Virus record (IMG/VR): IMGVR_UViG_3300035703_000300
Span: 1 to 32,567 of that record
Direction: 5' to 3' (one strand)
DNA length: 32,567 bases
From: a virus
Shown here: positions 7,578-14,874 of the stretch, piece by piece
How the letters are laid out: the number at the start of each line of letters is the position of its first letter
Numbering within the stretch: position 1 is the stretch's first letter
The notes under the pieces: model-generated
The model's database searches: none
What the model saw: only the letters and a program-made list of their open reading frames with translations
Told to the model about the DNA's origin: nothing
Program-made: the position numbers and the translations under genes

Positions 7578-7906
7578 ACAAGGCACAACTCGAAAGACTC
7601 GTCGATCTCGCAGTCGAGAGCAGAGATCCCGACTTGATGGCGATTGCCCTTCGTTCCTTGCTTAGCAAGATCAACGATCAGGCGGAACAGGTCATCGAGG
7701 GTCGTTTCGCTACCCCTCGCGGACGGTTGACCGATGACATCATCAACCTTCTCAACGACCGGATCACGCCGATGCGAATCCGGGAAATCTCGGAAGCCCT
7801 TCCGCAACATCCGCTCTCTTCGGTCTATCGGCAGATTGCGAAACTCGCCGAGATCGGGAAGGTCAGTCGCGTTCATCACGGCATGTATCAGGGGAAGCGG
7901 GCATGA
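7574..7906 (+). CDS. Winged helix-turn-helix DNA-binding protein
   Basis: A 110-residue protein. Residues 1-48 are helical. Residues ~52-108 have the winged-helix pattern: a helix TDDIINLLND, an HTH pair MRIREISEAL and PLSSVYRQIAKLAEIG, then a wing VSRVHHGMYQ. The recognition helix would be SVYRQIAKL. It probably binds DNA as a transcription regulator or host-takeover factor. Start is the ATGA overlap at 7574 and it ends at the next ATG (7903). Together with the ribbon-helix-helix protein this gives two small DNA-binding proteins in the early operon. Confidence 0.8.
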   Translation: MNKAQLERLVDLAVESRDPDLMAIALRSLLSKINDQAEQVIEGRFATPRGRLTDDIINLLNDRITPMRIREISEALPQHPLSSVYRQIAKLAEIGKVSRVHHGMYQGKRA

Positions 7907-8577
7907 GAAGCATCCTCCCGACACAGGCGGTCCGGGATATCTACCAGGCGGTCAAGGCCCTCGACGCCGACCGGGTCATCATCGACCCCGAGAAGGACAT
8001 CGCGCATGTCTGGTCCCCCGATCGGGGGGCCGTCATCGGGGTGAAGTTGTGGAAGAAGGATGACCCGGGCGGGCCTGCACCGCTCGAGGTCATCGACCAG
8101 ACCATGGGGACTCCCGAGACCCCGCACGATGCCGAGCTCGGCAGGGCCGTGGCCGTCACGATCCTCCCCGGTCGCGAGGCCTCGCCGATGATCCGGTCTG
8201 CCCTTGCGGACTTGGCCGAGCGTCGCAGGATGGCGATGATCCACGGATCGAAGGACAAGTCTGTCTCCATCAGGATCGAAGGCGGTCACGTCGAGATCGG
8301 TCCGTTCCGGGTCGAGGCCCCGACGTGGGGGAACGGCGAGACCGTGGTCAACGGTGGCTATCTCATGGCCGCGATTGACCGCGCCTTCGGGATGCAGGCC
8401 TACGGCGTCCAGATCGAGATTCACGAGGGCGGCGTCCTTCGCATCGTGATGCAGTCCCCGAATCAGCAGACCGAGCCCGACACGCGTTGGCGCGGGCAAG
8501 GGGTCATCGCTCCCGTGGTCAATCGTGACCGCCTCGAGGGGCTCAGGAAGGCGGGTTCCGATGCCGCGAGGGCTTGA
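7903..8577 (+). CDS. Hypothetical protein, possible divergent sliding-clamp-like protein
   Basis: A 224-residue protein. The second half (about residues 120-190) has alternating strands with the motif 'VNGGYLMAAIDRAFG', then 'VQIEIHEGGVLRIVM'. This resembles the last clamp domain of DnaN (N-x-x-Y-L-x-x-A-L followed by strands ending in the PL-like rim). The match is short and I see no complete three-domain clamp, so it may be a reduced clamp, a clamp loader partner or unrelated. It is in the early operon just before the replication genes, which fits. Confidence in the clamp reading is low; confidence that it is a gene is high. Confidence 0.8.
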   Translation: MRSILPTQAVRDIYQAVKALDADRVIIDPEKDIAHVWSPDRGAVIGVKLWKKDDPGGPAPLEVIDQTMGTPETPHDAELGRAVAVTILPGREASPMIRSALADLAERRRMAMIHGSKDKSVSIRIEGGHVEIGPFRVEAPTWGNGETVVNGGYLMAAIDRAFGMQAYGVQIEIHEGGVLRIVMQSPNQQTEPDTRWRGQGVIAPVVNRDRLEGLRKAGSDAARA

Positions 8578-9223
8578 GTCCTGTAACGTTTGCGCTCGGC
8601 TGTTCTCGGTCCTTGTAGGCGGTCTCTGCGATGGGTGCATCCGAGCCCGGTCGGCGATCACCAAGGACAAGATCTGTTCGCGGTGCCACGTCGTCCGGCC
8701 CGTGACCGACTTCTACAAGCGGACCGACGGGTCGATCATGGCGACCTGCAAGCCGTGTTTCCTCGAGGCCGATCGTCGGTCGAAGGAAGCCCGGGCGAAG
8801 GCCGCGGCGAAGAAGGCCGAGCCGAAGCCCGCGGACCCTGTCCCGGGTCCTCTGGCCGGGCCGACCCGGGAAGAGATCCTCGCGGCTCGGGCCGAGGCCC
8901 GGTCTATCGCGGCTCGTGCCAGGATTGAGGCGGCGAAGGTCGCGGATTCAAGGCCCCGGCTCAAGAAGGGCGGCAGACCGCGCATCCGGCATCTCGAGGA
9001 CCCGATGCACACCTGCACGGCATGCCTCGAGACGCTGCCCGCGGAACTGTTCTATGTCAACGTGCGGACCGGGGCCGTCCATCCCCAGTGCAACGCCTGC
9101 ACCCGGCAACGGCAACGCAACCGGAAGAACACGAACGAGATCACCTATGTTCTCGGGAAGTTGCTTCTCTGGCGCATGGCCTATGACGCGGCATTTCCGA
9201 AGAACTTCTTGCAAACCCCTTGA
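8561..9223 (+). CDS. Multi-zinc-ribbon protein (endonuclease VII-like N-terminal repeats)
   Basis: A 220-residue protein starting at ATG 8561 behind AGGAAGG, overlapping the previous gene by 17 bases. Three paired-cysteine knuckles are visible: CNVC..CDGC near residues 6-26, CSRC..CKPC near 36-64 (the F-Y-K-R-T-D-G spacer is typical of phage 'recombination endonuclease' zinc heads) and CTAC..CNAC near 152-180. Between them lies an Ala/Glu/Lys-rich helical linker. No HNH catalytic core follows. A DNA- or RNA-binding scaffold or broken endonuclease are the options. It ends immediately before promoter P2. Confidence 0.75.
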   Translation: MPRGLESCNVCARLFSVLVGGLCDGCIRARSAITKDKICSRCHVVRPVTDFYKRTDGSIMATCKPCFLEADRRSKEARAKAAAKKAEPKPADPVPGPLAGPTREEILAARAEARSIAARARIEAAKVADSRPRLKKGGRPRIRHLEDPMHTCTACLETLPAELFYVNVRTGAVHPQCNACTRQRQRNRKNTNEITYVLGKLLLWRMAYDAAFPKNFLQTP

Positions 9224-9248
9224 CGGGTAAATGTTCCCCGTGATACAT
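9220..9248 (+). promoter_or_regulatory. Early promoter P2 with inverted repeat in the spacer
   Basis: TTGACG (9220-9225) and a GATACAT box (9242-9248). ACGGG (9223-9227) and CCCGT (9237-9241) form the same spacer palindrome as P1. The -35 begins inside the stop end of the upstream gene (TGA 9221-9223). It drives the replication operon 9331-11838. Confidence 0.75.
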
Positions 9249-9256
9249 TGAGAACA

Positions 9257-9294
9257 CGGTCGGGGCGCACACGTCTCCACGGTTGCCCCGACCG
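9257..9294 (+). promoter_or_regulatory. 10-bp stem-loop at the 5' end of the P2 transcript
   Basis: CGGTCGGGGC (9257-9266) and GCCCCGACCG (9285-9294) are perfect complements around an 18-base loop. Starting right at the expected transcription start, it would sit at the very 5' end of the mRNA and may protect it from decay. It has no T tract, so it is not a terminator. The CGGTC/GACCG base of the stem is shared with leaders at 19318 and 19942. Confidence 0.65.
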
Positions 9295-9330
9295 GCTCAA
9301 ACAGTTCCCCAGTTCCCCAAGGAGATTCAA

Positions 9331-9528
9331 ATGACCTTCACCATGTCGAACGGTGCTCCCGCGACTTTCGCGGTCGACCGCACCTCTGCCGAAGTTATCC
9401 TCGGCACCGACGAGATTCAGGAGATTTACATCTGCGAGCTCTCGGCTCGCGACTGGGCGGCGGTTGACTCCGTGTTCGTAGCGCTCAACAGCTTCGAGGG
9501 TCTCCGTTGCTACGCGGTGGCCTGCTAA
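9331..9528 (+). CDS. Hypothetical protein, first gene of the P2 operon
   Basis: A 65-residue acidic protein; the start is ATG 9331 with CAAGGAGATT eight bases upstream, better than an in-frame ATG at 9283 inside the leader stem. The sequence alternates strands and a helix (VILGTDEIQEIYICELSARDWAAVDSVFVAL) and has two late cysteines. No family recognised. As the first gene after a strong early promoter with a stabilising leader hairpin it should be highly expressed, so an abundant early function such as host inhibition is possible. Confidence 0.75.
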   Translation: MTFTMSNGAPATFAVDRTSAEVILGTDEIQEIYICELSARDWAAVDSVFVALNSFEGLRCYAVAC

Positions 9529-9722
9529 TGCGGGCCTCCATCGAGGCGCTCATCGAGGACATCCTCGCGAATCCCGAGGCCCACGATGTCGAGCGCGTGT
9601 TGCTCGCCTTGCATCTCGCAGACCGGATCGGGATGAACGTCCCGCACCGCGTCTGGGACATGCGTCCCCTCTTGCTCGATGCCCTCGAGCAGGTCAACCC
9701 CAGCGGCGAAGGAGGCCGCTAG
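9528..9722 (+). CDS. Hypothetical helical protein
   Basis: A 64-residue protein, starting at ATG 9528 which shares one base with the previous TAA. Almost wholly helical (SIEALIEDILAN, then VERVLLALHLADRIG, then MRPLLLDALEQV), with no catalytic or metal motif. No family recognised. It is a coupled member of the P2 operon between two other small unknown genes. Confidence 0.7.
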   Translation: MRASIEALIEDILANPEAHDVERVLLALHLADRIGMNVPHRVWDMRPLLLDALEQVNPSGEGGR

Positions 9723-9724
9723 TC

Positions 9725-10012
9725 ATGCCCGATATGATCCCCTCGCCGGAAGCAATCCGGCTGTCCAATGCCCTCGACAACCTCGGGGCCGCGGCCCTCG
9801 ACCTCGAGGGATTCCACGATGTCGCGGAACGCGCCTTGATCGATGTCGTCCGCAGGGTCTACGAGCTTGACCCGGGATCCGCGGCCGAGGTCTTCGGCGG
9901 TCTTGATCGGAACACGCTCAAGGCGATCATCCGGGCGTCGGTCCGCTACAGTGTCCCCGTCGCCTTCGTCGAATCGATCCTTGCAGCTAAGGAGGGCTTC
10001 CGTCGTGTCTAA
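9725..10012 (+). CDS. Hypothetical helical protein
   Basis: A 95-residue protein preceded by GAAGGAGG; ATG 9725 follows the previous stop by two bases. Predicted all-helical with the pattern 'ALDNLGAAALDLEGFHDVAERALIDVVRRVYELD'-like segments broken at Pro/Gly. The C-terminal half (NTLKAIIRASVRYSV) resembles a small four-helix bundle. I recognise no family. It overlaps the next gene's GTG by eight bases. Confidence 0.75.
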   Translation: MPDMIPSPEAIRLSNALDNLGAAALDLEGFHDVAERALIDVVRRVYELDPGSAAEVFGGLDRNTLKAIIRASVRYSVPVAFVESILAAKEGFRRV

Positions 10013-10361
10013 TTTCATCAAGGTAACGGGCGGGGATTACCCGCTCTTTCGAGTCGCGCTTTCGGTGACGGTCCTCGAAGACGTCGTTCAACTCCAGGTC
10101 ACGAGCGTTTTCCCGACTTCGGACGCATGGGCTATTCTGTCCTTCTGCCGTCCGGAAGAAGTAATCGTCAATGACCCCGCGGGCATGACCGAGATCACCG
10201 TCGGCGGCGTGACCTTGACCTATCAAAGCGGGATCTTCATCGGGAACAACGTCGCGGTGACCCCGACCCGGCTTGGCGAGTGGCACGACGTCTACGCCGA
10301 GGCCGTCGCATACCTGATCGATGAACTCGACATCGAGTGCGACGCGGAGGCAACGGTATGA
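10005..10361 (+). CDS. Hypothetical protein of the replication operon
   Basis: A 118-residue protein read from GTG 10005 with AAGGAGGG nine bases upstream. The sequence is beta-rich in the middle (ALSVTVLEDVVQLQV; EITVGGVTLTYQSGI; GNNVAVTPT) and ends with an acidic helix (VAYLIDELDIECDAEA). It might be a small OB- or jelly-roll-like fold, but no family is recognised. ATGA overlap with the nuclease gene that follows suggests a coupled accessory to the nuclease. Confidence 0.75.
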   Translation: MSNFIKVTGGDYPLFRVALSVTVLEDVVQLQVTSVFPTSDAWAILSFCRPEEVIVNDPAGMTEITVGGVTLTYQSGIFIGNNVAVTPTRLGEWHDVYAEAVAYLIDELDIECDAEATV

Positions 10362-11407
10362 CCCCGGACGACATCAAGGCCGCGTGCTCTCGGACCATGG
10401 ACCTTGCCCTCGACCGCCTCGGACAACGTGTCCGGGGCGAGTGGAAGGTCCGTCCGTCCGGGATTCATCGGTGCGACCGAGCCCAGGTCCTCGCGGCCCG
10501 ACTTGACCCGACTGAGATGATTCAGCTTCCCCGGAAGCTTGCCCTCGCCTTCGAGGTCGGGACGAAGACCCACGAGATCGTCCAAGGCAACCTGCCCGAG
10601 GTCCCGTCGGAAGAGACGTGGGACAGCGGGGTCATGACCGGGCATTCGGACCTGCGCTTGGTCCGGGAAGGTATCTTGCTCGATCTCAAGACGATCAATG
10701 TCGAAGGGTACGTCGAGGTATTCAAGAACGGGCCGAAGGCCGAGCACGTCGCACAGGTCACCTGGTACGCCGTGCAGGCCGGATGCGGGGCCGCGGCAAT
10801 CGTCTACATCAACAAGAACGGCACGATCCCCGCGGGGCTCAAGCCGAAGACCGGGGAACTTGACCCGACATATCAGGTCTTGCCGATCGAGGTCGACGAG
10901 ACGATTGCCGCGGGGATGGACAAAAAGGCCCATCGGATCTTGACGCACGTCGAGAGCGAAACGCTCCCGCGGTATGAACAGGTCCTCGAGTGCCGCTGGT
11001 GCGATCACAAGGCCGCATGTCACAAGGCCTTGGCCGACGATGCTCGGTCGACCGGGGCGCAGCGGTTCCGGCACATCAATACCAAGGTCGTCGGGACGAC
11101 GTTCCGGAATGGTGGCCCGGACTGGACGACTTGTGATGCCGGGTATCCGCTCGAGCTCGAATGGGACAAGGACAACCCGCACGGTCCCCGCAGGGCCGAC
11201 GGGACAGCGCAGGCCGTCAAGGTCCTGCTAGAGGGCGCGCATATCGGGTTCCTTCCGGCGACGGGGTCCCCGACCGCAGAGATCGTCTCGGATCACTTGG
11301 CAGCAGGCGGAACGGCCTCTTGCCGCGTGACCGAGTTGACCGGGGGTGGTCCCGGCAAAAACCACGGACTCAACATCGAGATCGAGCTTCACGGCTCGGA
11401 TCTGTAA
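10358..11407 (+). CDS. Cas4/RecB-type PD-(D/E)XK nuclease fused to a HIRAN-like domain
   Basis: A 349-residue protein (ATG 10358 with GGAGG upstream). Residues ~60-225 have the RecB-family core: G-H96-S-D98, then D109-L-K111 for metal and catalysis, then Q133-x3-Y137. Three cysteines near 212, 215 and 221 are typical of Cas4-like iron-sulphur ends, though only three are obvious in that cluster. From about 241 (TKVVGTTF) to 345 the sequence follows the HIRAN pattern: VVGTTF, then LELEWDKDNPHGP, a strand pair VKVLLEGAHIGFLP, and a final EIEL strand. HIRAN domains bind DNA ends or forks. It probably processes DNA ends in replication or recombination. The fusion is unusual in a phage. Confidence 0.85.
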   Translation: MTPDDIKAACSRTMDLALDRLGQRVRGEWKVRPSGIHRCDRAQVLAARLDPTEMIQLPRKLALAFEVGTKTHEIVQGNLPEVPSEETWDSGVMTGHSDLRLVREGILLDLKTINVEGYVEVFKNGPKAEHVAQVTWYAVQAGCGAAAIVYINKNGTIPAGLKPKTGELDPTYQVLPIEVDETIAAGMDKKAHRILTHVESETLPRYEQVLECRWCDHKAACHKALADDARSTGAQRFRHINTKVVGTTFRNGGPDWTTCDAGYPLELEWDKDNPHGPRRADGTAQAVKVLLEGAHIGFLPATGSPTAEIVSDHLAAGGTASCRVTELTGGGPGKNHGLNIEIELHGSDL

Positions 11408-11424
11408 GAAAGCAGGCAAAACAC

Positions 11425-11838
11425 ATGAAGATGAAGCGGACCACGACCTTCGCCCAGGTCACCCCGGGCACGTATCAGGCGATCTTGCACAACCTCGACG
11501 CGAAGACCATCACGACGGCCGAGGGACCGACCGATATCGTCGAGTGGGTTTTCCGGATTGCCGACGGCGATCACGAAGGCGACATGGTCTCGGGCTCGAC
11601 CTCGCAGGCGTGGAGCGAGAAGTCCAAGGCTTTTGCGTGGGCCAAGAGCCTGAACGGCAACAAGGCATGGGACGGCGTCGACGCGGACGGGGACCCGGAC
11701 ATCGCGGGCCTCGTCGGTCTGTCCTGCTTCGTCGAGGTCAAGGAAAAGGTCTCGGCCAACGGCACCGCAAGGACCAAGGTCGAAGCCGTTCTCCCCGATC
11801 TGTCGGCGAAGAAGGCCGCGCAGAAGATCCCGTTCTAG
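11425..11838 (+). CDS. Single-stranded DNA-binding-like protein with an SSB-type C-terminal tip
   Basis: A 137-residue protein from ATG 11425. The strands GTYQAILHNLDAK, IVEWVFRIADG and CFVEVKEKVSANG...TKVEAVL fit an OB fold. A central loop carries Lys/Ser-rich segments. The last residues are KIPF: the conserved tip of bacterial SSB that docks partner proteins is D-D-I-P-F, so Ile-Pro-Phe is kept while the acidic stretch is basic here. It lies between the nuclease and the primase-helicase. A role in coating single strands is inferred from fold pattern and context; another OB protein of replication is possible. Confidence 0.7.
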   Translation: MKMKRTTTFAQVTPGTYQAILHNLDAKTITTAEGPTDIVEWVFRIADGDHEGDMVSGSTSQAWSEKSKAFAWAKSLNGNKAWDGVDADGDPDIAGLVGLSCFVEVKEKVSANGTARTKVEAVLPDLSAKKAAQKIPF

Positions 11839-11860
11839 GGGTCAGGACTCAGGTATGATG

Positions 11861-11893
11861 AAACCCCCGGGGCGAAGGAGGCCTCGGGGGTTT
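11861..11893 (+). terminator. Rho-independent terminator of the P2 operon
   Basis: AAACCCCCG (11861-11869) pairs with CGGGGGTTT (11885-11893) around a loop of 15 bases; the SD-like GGAGG in that loop is not followed by a start. It sits 23 bases after the SSB-like gene. Confidence 0.75.
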
Positions 11894-11920
11894 CGGTTAT
11901 CGCTCCCCGACTAGAAGAGG

Positions 11921-14089
11921 ATGTCTAGATTGTACCCCATTGAATCCCGTTTGAGAGAGCTCCAGTCCGTCGCCGGGCTCGGGCAAGTCTTCATCGCGGT
12001 GCACCATGTCAGGCCCGACGGACGGTGCACTTGCGGCCGTCCCGACTGCGAGTCTCAAGGCAAGCATCCGATCGACCGGGGATGGCAGGCCCCCGGTGCC
12101 CAGCACGACTCGACCAAGGCGGCCCAGTGGTACCGGGACGGCCGGAACGCGGGCATCGTGACCGGGGCTGATACAGGGCTCTTGTTGCTCGATCTCGACA
12201 ATGAGGACGCGGTCGTCTGGTTCGAGAACCGCAACCAGGACCGACCCTTCTTCATGGTCAGGACCGGGCGCGGGGCGCATGTCTACTACCAGCACCCGGG
12301 ATGGGACGTCCGGAACTCGGCGGGTCTCGTGGCCTCGGGCGTCGATGTCCGCGGCGAGCGGGGCTTTGTCGTGGCCCCGGGGTCAATCCACAAGACAGGC
12401 CGCATGTACGCGGTCGATGTCGAGTCGGCCGACGGACCGCAACCCGTCCCGGCGTGGCTCGACGAGGCCCTTCGCAACCTGAAGAAACCGGAAAACGCAG
12501 GGTCTAAGGTACGGGCAGACGGGGACGGGGTCATCCGCGAGGGCGGCCGGAATCAAGCGGTCTGGTCTCTCGGTAGCTCGATGCGGGCGGCGGGTCTCGG
12601 GTACGAGGCCATCCTTGCGGCTCTTCGTTCGACGAATGAGACGGCGGTCATTCCCCCGTTGCCGGACCGAGTCATCGTCGACATGGCCGAACGCATCGTC
12701 GATGGGTTCGCCCCGGGCACCGCGGCACGGACTGTCCGGGTCGGTCTGGCCTCGGGGCTGAGGATGCCGGAGCCCGAGGGCGACGGGAAGAAGGACAAGA
12801 TCGAGCCTATCAGCGTGGCCGCGGCATTCCTTGAGGCCGTCGAGGACCGACCCTTCGTCCTACACAAGGGCTTTTGGTACAGGTTCAACGGGAAGTGCTA
12901 CGAGGCGACAACGGAAGAGGACGTCGGGCACGAGGTGCTCGGAAGGATGCAGCAGGCCCCTGACCTCGCGAGCAAGTGCAAGCGGGCCTTCGTGGGCGAC
13001 GTCGTGGCCAACATCGCAACCCGGGTCCGCATCCCGGCCTCGGTCAACCATGGCGAGTGGATCGAGGGCGGGCCACTGTCCATCGTTGCCCGGAACGGGA
13101 TCGTCGATGTCAAGGCGTACCTCGAGGAGCGGCCCGACTGGTTGCGGCCGCACGACCCGGGGCTATTGTCGACGGTTTGTGTGCCCTTCGAGGTCGACCC
13201 GGATGCGGACTGCCCGTTGTGGCTGTCGGTCATCGAGAAGATCGTCCCGGACCCGGGGACCCGCGATCAACTCAAGCGATGGTTCGGGCTCAATCTGATT
13301 CCGGACGTGTCCTACCAGAAGGCCGCGGTTCTTGTCGGCGACGGGTCGAACGGCAAGTCGACCGTCCTACTCATCCTTCAAGAGCTCGTAGGGCGGGGGA
13401 ACTACTCGACGGTGCCTCTTGAACGGTTCGGGGAACGGTTCGACCTCGCGGCGATGGTCGGCAAGGCGGCGAACATCGCGCACGAGATGGGCGAGCTCGA
13501 CAAGGCGGCCGAGGGGGTCTTGAAGCAACTGGTCTCGGGCGAGGAAATGACCTTCGAGCGGAAGCACCGCGACCCCTATCAGGCTGTCCCGACCGCTCGG
13601 TTGACCTTCTCGACGAACGTCCTTCCTCGGTTCTCGGACCGGACCGATGCCATCTGGCGGCGACTGATGATCTTCCCCTTCAACACGAAGATTCGCGAAG
13701 AGGACAAGGACTACAGCATCCTCGACAAGCTGCGGGCGGAGCTACCCGGGATCTTTAACTGGGCGATTGACGGCCTCGACCTGCTCAAGGCCGACGGGCT
13801 CGGCGAGTCGCTTGAGATGAGCAACGTCAAGACCCGTTACCGTGAAGCCGTAAATCCGTTCCTTCAGTGGGTCGAGGACAGGGTCGATGATACAGGCCTC
13901 GGCACCATCGAGACAGCGCGACTCCATGAGGACTATCGGTCTTGGTGTGGGTCCGCCGGGTACCATCCCCTCGCCGCTCGGACCTTCGAGTCGGAGCTCG
14001 AACGGCACTTCCGGCGAGAGGTGACCAGGCCGCGCGAGGGGTCCGGAAGTCGGCCGAGAGTCATCGGCGGTCTTCGTCTCGCTAGATAG
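11921..14089 (+). CDS. PrimPol-type primase / SF3 helicase (phage-plasmid replication protein)
   Basis: A 722-residue replication protein from ATG 11921 (AGAAGAGG upstream). N-terminal AEP primase-polymerase domain, residues ~15-190: early cysteines (CTCGRPDC), catalytic D91-L-D93, 'TGRGAHVYY' and the 'GVDVRGERGFVVAPGS' box. A D5-like linker region spans ~290-450. The C-terminal SF3 helicase has Walker A GDGSNGKST (473-481), a Walker B-like segment ANIAHEMGELD, motif C in 'LTFSTNVLPRF' and the arginine finger in 'DAIWRRLMIFPF'. It should open the origin, prime and perhaps extend DNA. No phage DNA polymerase was seen, so this protein is central. It ends at 14089 next to a candidate origin. Confidence 0.93.
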   Translation: MSRLYPIESRLRELQSVAGLGQVFIAVHHVRPDGRCTCGRPDCESQGKHPIDRGWQAPGAQHDSTKAAQWYRDGRNAGIVTGADTGLLLLDLDNEDAVVWFENRNQDRPFFMVRTGRGAHVYYQHPGWDVRNSAGLVASGVDVRGERGFVVAPGSIHKTGRMYAVDVESADGPQPVPAWLDEALRNLKKPENAGSKVRADGDGVIREGGRNQAVWSLGSSMRAAGLGYEAILAALRSTNETAVIPPLPDRVIVDMAERIVDGFAPGTAARTVRVGLASGLRMPEPEGDGKKDKIEPISVAAAFLEAVEDRPFVLHKGFWYRFNGKCYEATTEEDVGHEVLGRMQQAPDLASKCKRAFVGDVVANIATRVRIPASVNHGEWIEGGPLSIVARNGIVDVKAYLEERPDWLRPHDPGLLSTVCVPFEVDPDADCPLWLSVIEKIVPDPGTRDQLKRWFGLNLIPDVSYQKAAVLVGDGSNGKSTVLLILQELVGRGNYSTVPLERFGERFDLAAMVGKAANIAHEMGELDKAAEGVLKQLVSGEEMTFERKHRDPYQAVPTARLTFSTNVLPRFSDRTDAIWRRLMIFPFNTKIREEDKDYSILDKLRAELPGIFNWAIDGLDLLKADGLGESLEMSNVKTRYREAVNPFLQWVEDRVDDTGLGTIETARLHEDYRSWCGSAGYHPLAARTFESELERHFRREVTRPREGSGSRPRVIGGLRLAR

Positions 14090-14343
14090 CGTGTACCGTG
14101 GGGACCGCCTGGGACCACTTGAATGGGGCTGAAACGCAACAACAACGCGCGTTTCGGCCCCTACTGGTACACGGTCCCAGCTTTTTTTATTATTTCTAAG
14201 GAGGAGGTATAAATAAAAAAAGGAAAGAGGAGTTATAGAAAGAGAAGTCGCGAGAAAAAACGGGGACCAAGAATCGAGAAAACCAGCACGGCCATTGAAT
14301 CCTAGCCAAAAAAACTGGTCCCCAGCGGTCCCGAGAGTGAAGC
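14090..14343 (+). other. Intergenic region, candidate replication origin with GGGACC/GGTCCC boxes
   Basis: About 250 bases with no gene, in contrast to the packed remainder. Six GGGACC or GGTCCC boxes lie at about 14101, 14111, 14173, 14263, 14317 and 14327; the left pair and right pair are near mirror images. A 13-bp hairpin with one wobble pair (14125-14137 / 14149-14161) and GTGTACC/GGTACAC arms (14091 / 14166) sit at the left. An AT- and purine-rich stretch from ~14179 to 14255 follows. Iteron-like boxes plus easily melted DNA next to the primase-helicase suggest an origin. GGGACC is common elsewhere in this GC-rich genome, so the box density alone is weak evidence. Confidence 0.45.
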
Positions 14344-14371
14344 TTGACAAAAAGTGCAACTCGTCTAGCAT
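14344..14371 (+). promoter_or_regulatory. Sigma70-type promoter upstream of the 14392 gene
   Basis: TTGACA (14344-14349), a 16-base spacer and TAGCAT (14366-14371). It lacks the ACGGG..CCYGY spacer palindrome of the early promoters, so it may answer to a different control. It could drive 14392 onward through the terminase genes. Confidence 0.7.
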
Positions 14372-14391
14372 TAGAACAAAGGAGATACACA

Positions 14392-14874
14392 ATGAGAATG
14401 TCCAACGAGTTGCTAGAGCAGATTGCCATCGCGATTCATGAACTCGGCGGGTACGAGGCCGAGGTCGTCCGGATGGTTCGCAACGTGTCGAGCAAGCCGA
14501 GGGTCCGTGCTCTGTGCTTCATGAACGAGAAGGTCATGAAGGCCGAGATCGAATGCAAGCGGCGCAAGCAAGAGGCGGTCAACAAGCTTCTTGAAGGTAC
14601 GGTCTTTCGTCTTGTCGGCGACCTGATCGTTGTCGACGAAGAGAAGCTTCAGGAAGAGACCGACATCGAGGTCGCGATGATGAAGGGATACGTCGACGGA
14701 TACGCAAGGCAGAATGGCATCTATAAGGCCGACGGGTCTCTCGACAAGTTCGGGAAGCTTTCGCTCTGTGCGTTTGTTGACGGCCTCAAGGCAAACGGCA
14801 ATCAGCAGCACAAGGAGCACATGAGAGAGGTCCGGGCGATCGTCAAGAAGTCGATCATGGAGCACGGCGAATGA
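14392..14874 (+). CDS. Hypothetical helical protein
   Basis: A 160-residue protein with AAAGGAG before ATG 14392. An upstream in-frame start at 14344 would lie on the promoter and is rejected. Predicted almost wholly helical, rich in Lys, Glu and Met (MSNELLEQIAIAIHELG, MNEKVMKAEIECKRRKQEAVNKLLE), with two cysteines and no enzymatic motif. Its codon use is slightly more AT-rich than that of neighbours. I recognise no family. First gene after promoter 14344; stop overlaps the next ATG. Confidence 0.8.
   Translation: MRMSNELLEQIAIAIHELGGYEAEVVRMVRNVSSKPRVRALCFMNEKVMKAEIECKRRKQEAVNKLLEGTVFRLVGDLIVVDEEKLQEETDIEVAMMKGYVDGYARQNGIYKADGSLDKFGKLSLCAFVDGLKANGNQQHKEHMREVRAIVKKSIMEHGE

Noticed and set aside
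14196-14429. A 77-codon minus-strand frame in the AT-rich gap
   Set aside because: It overlaps the promoter and start of the + strand gene at 14392, and its Phe/Ser/Leu-rich product reflects the purine tract read backwards.
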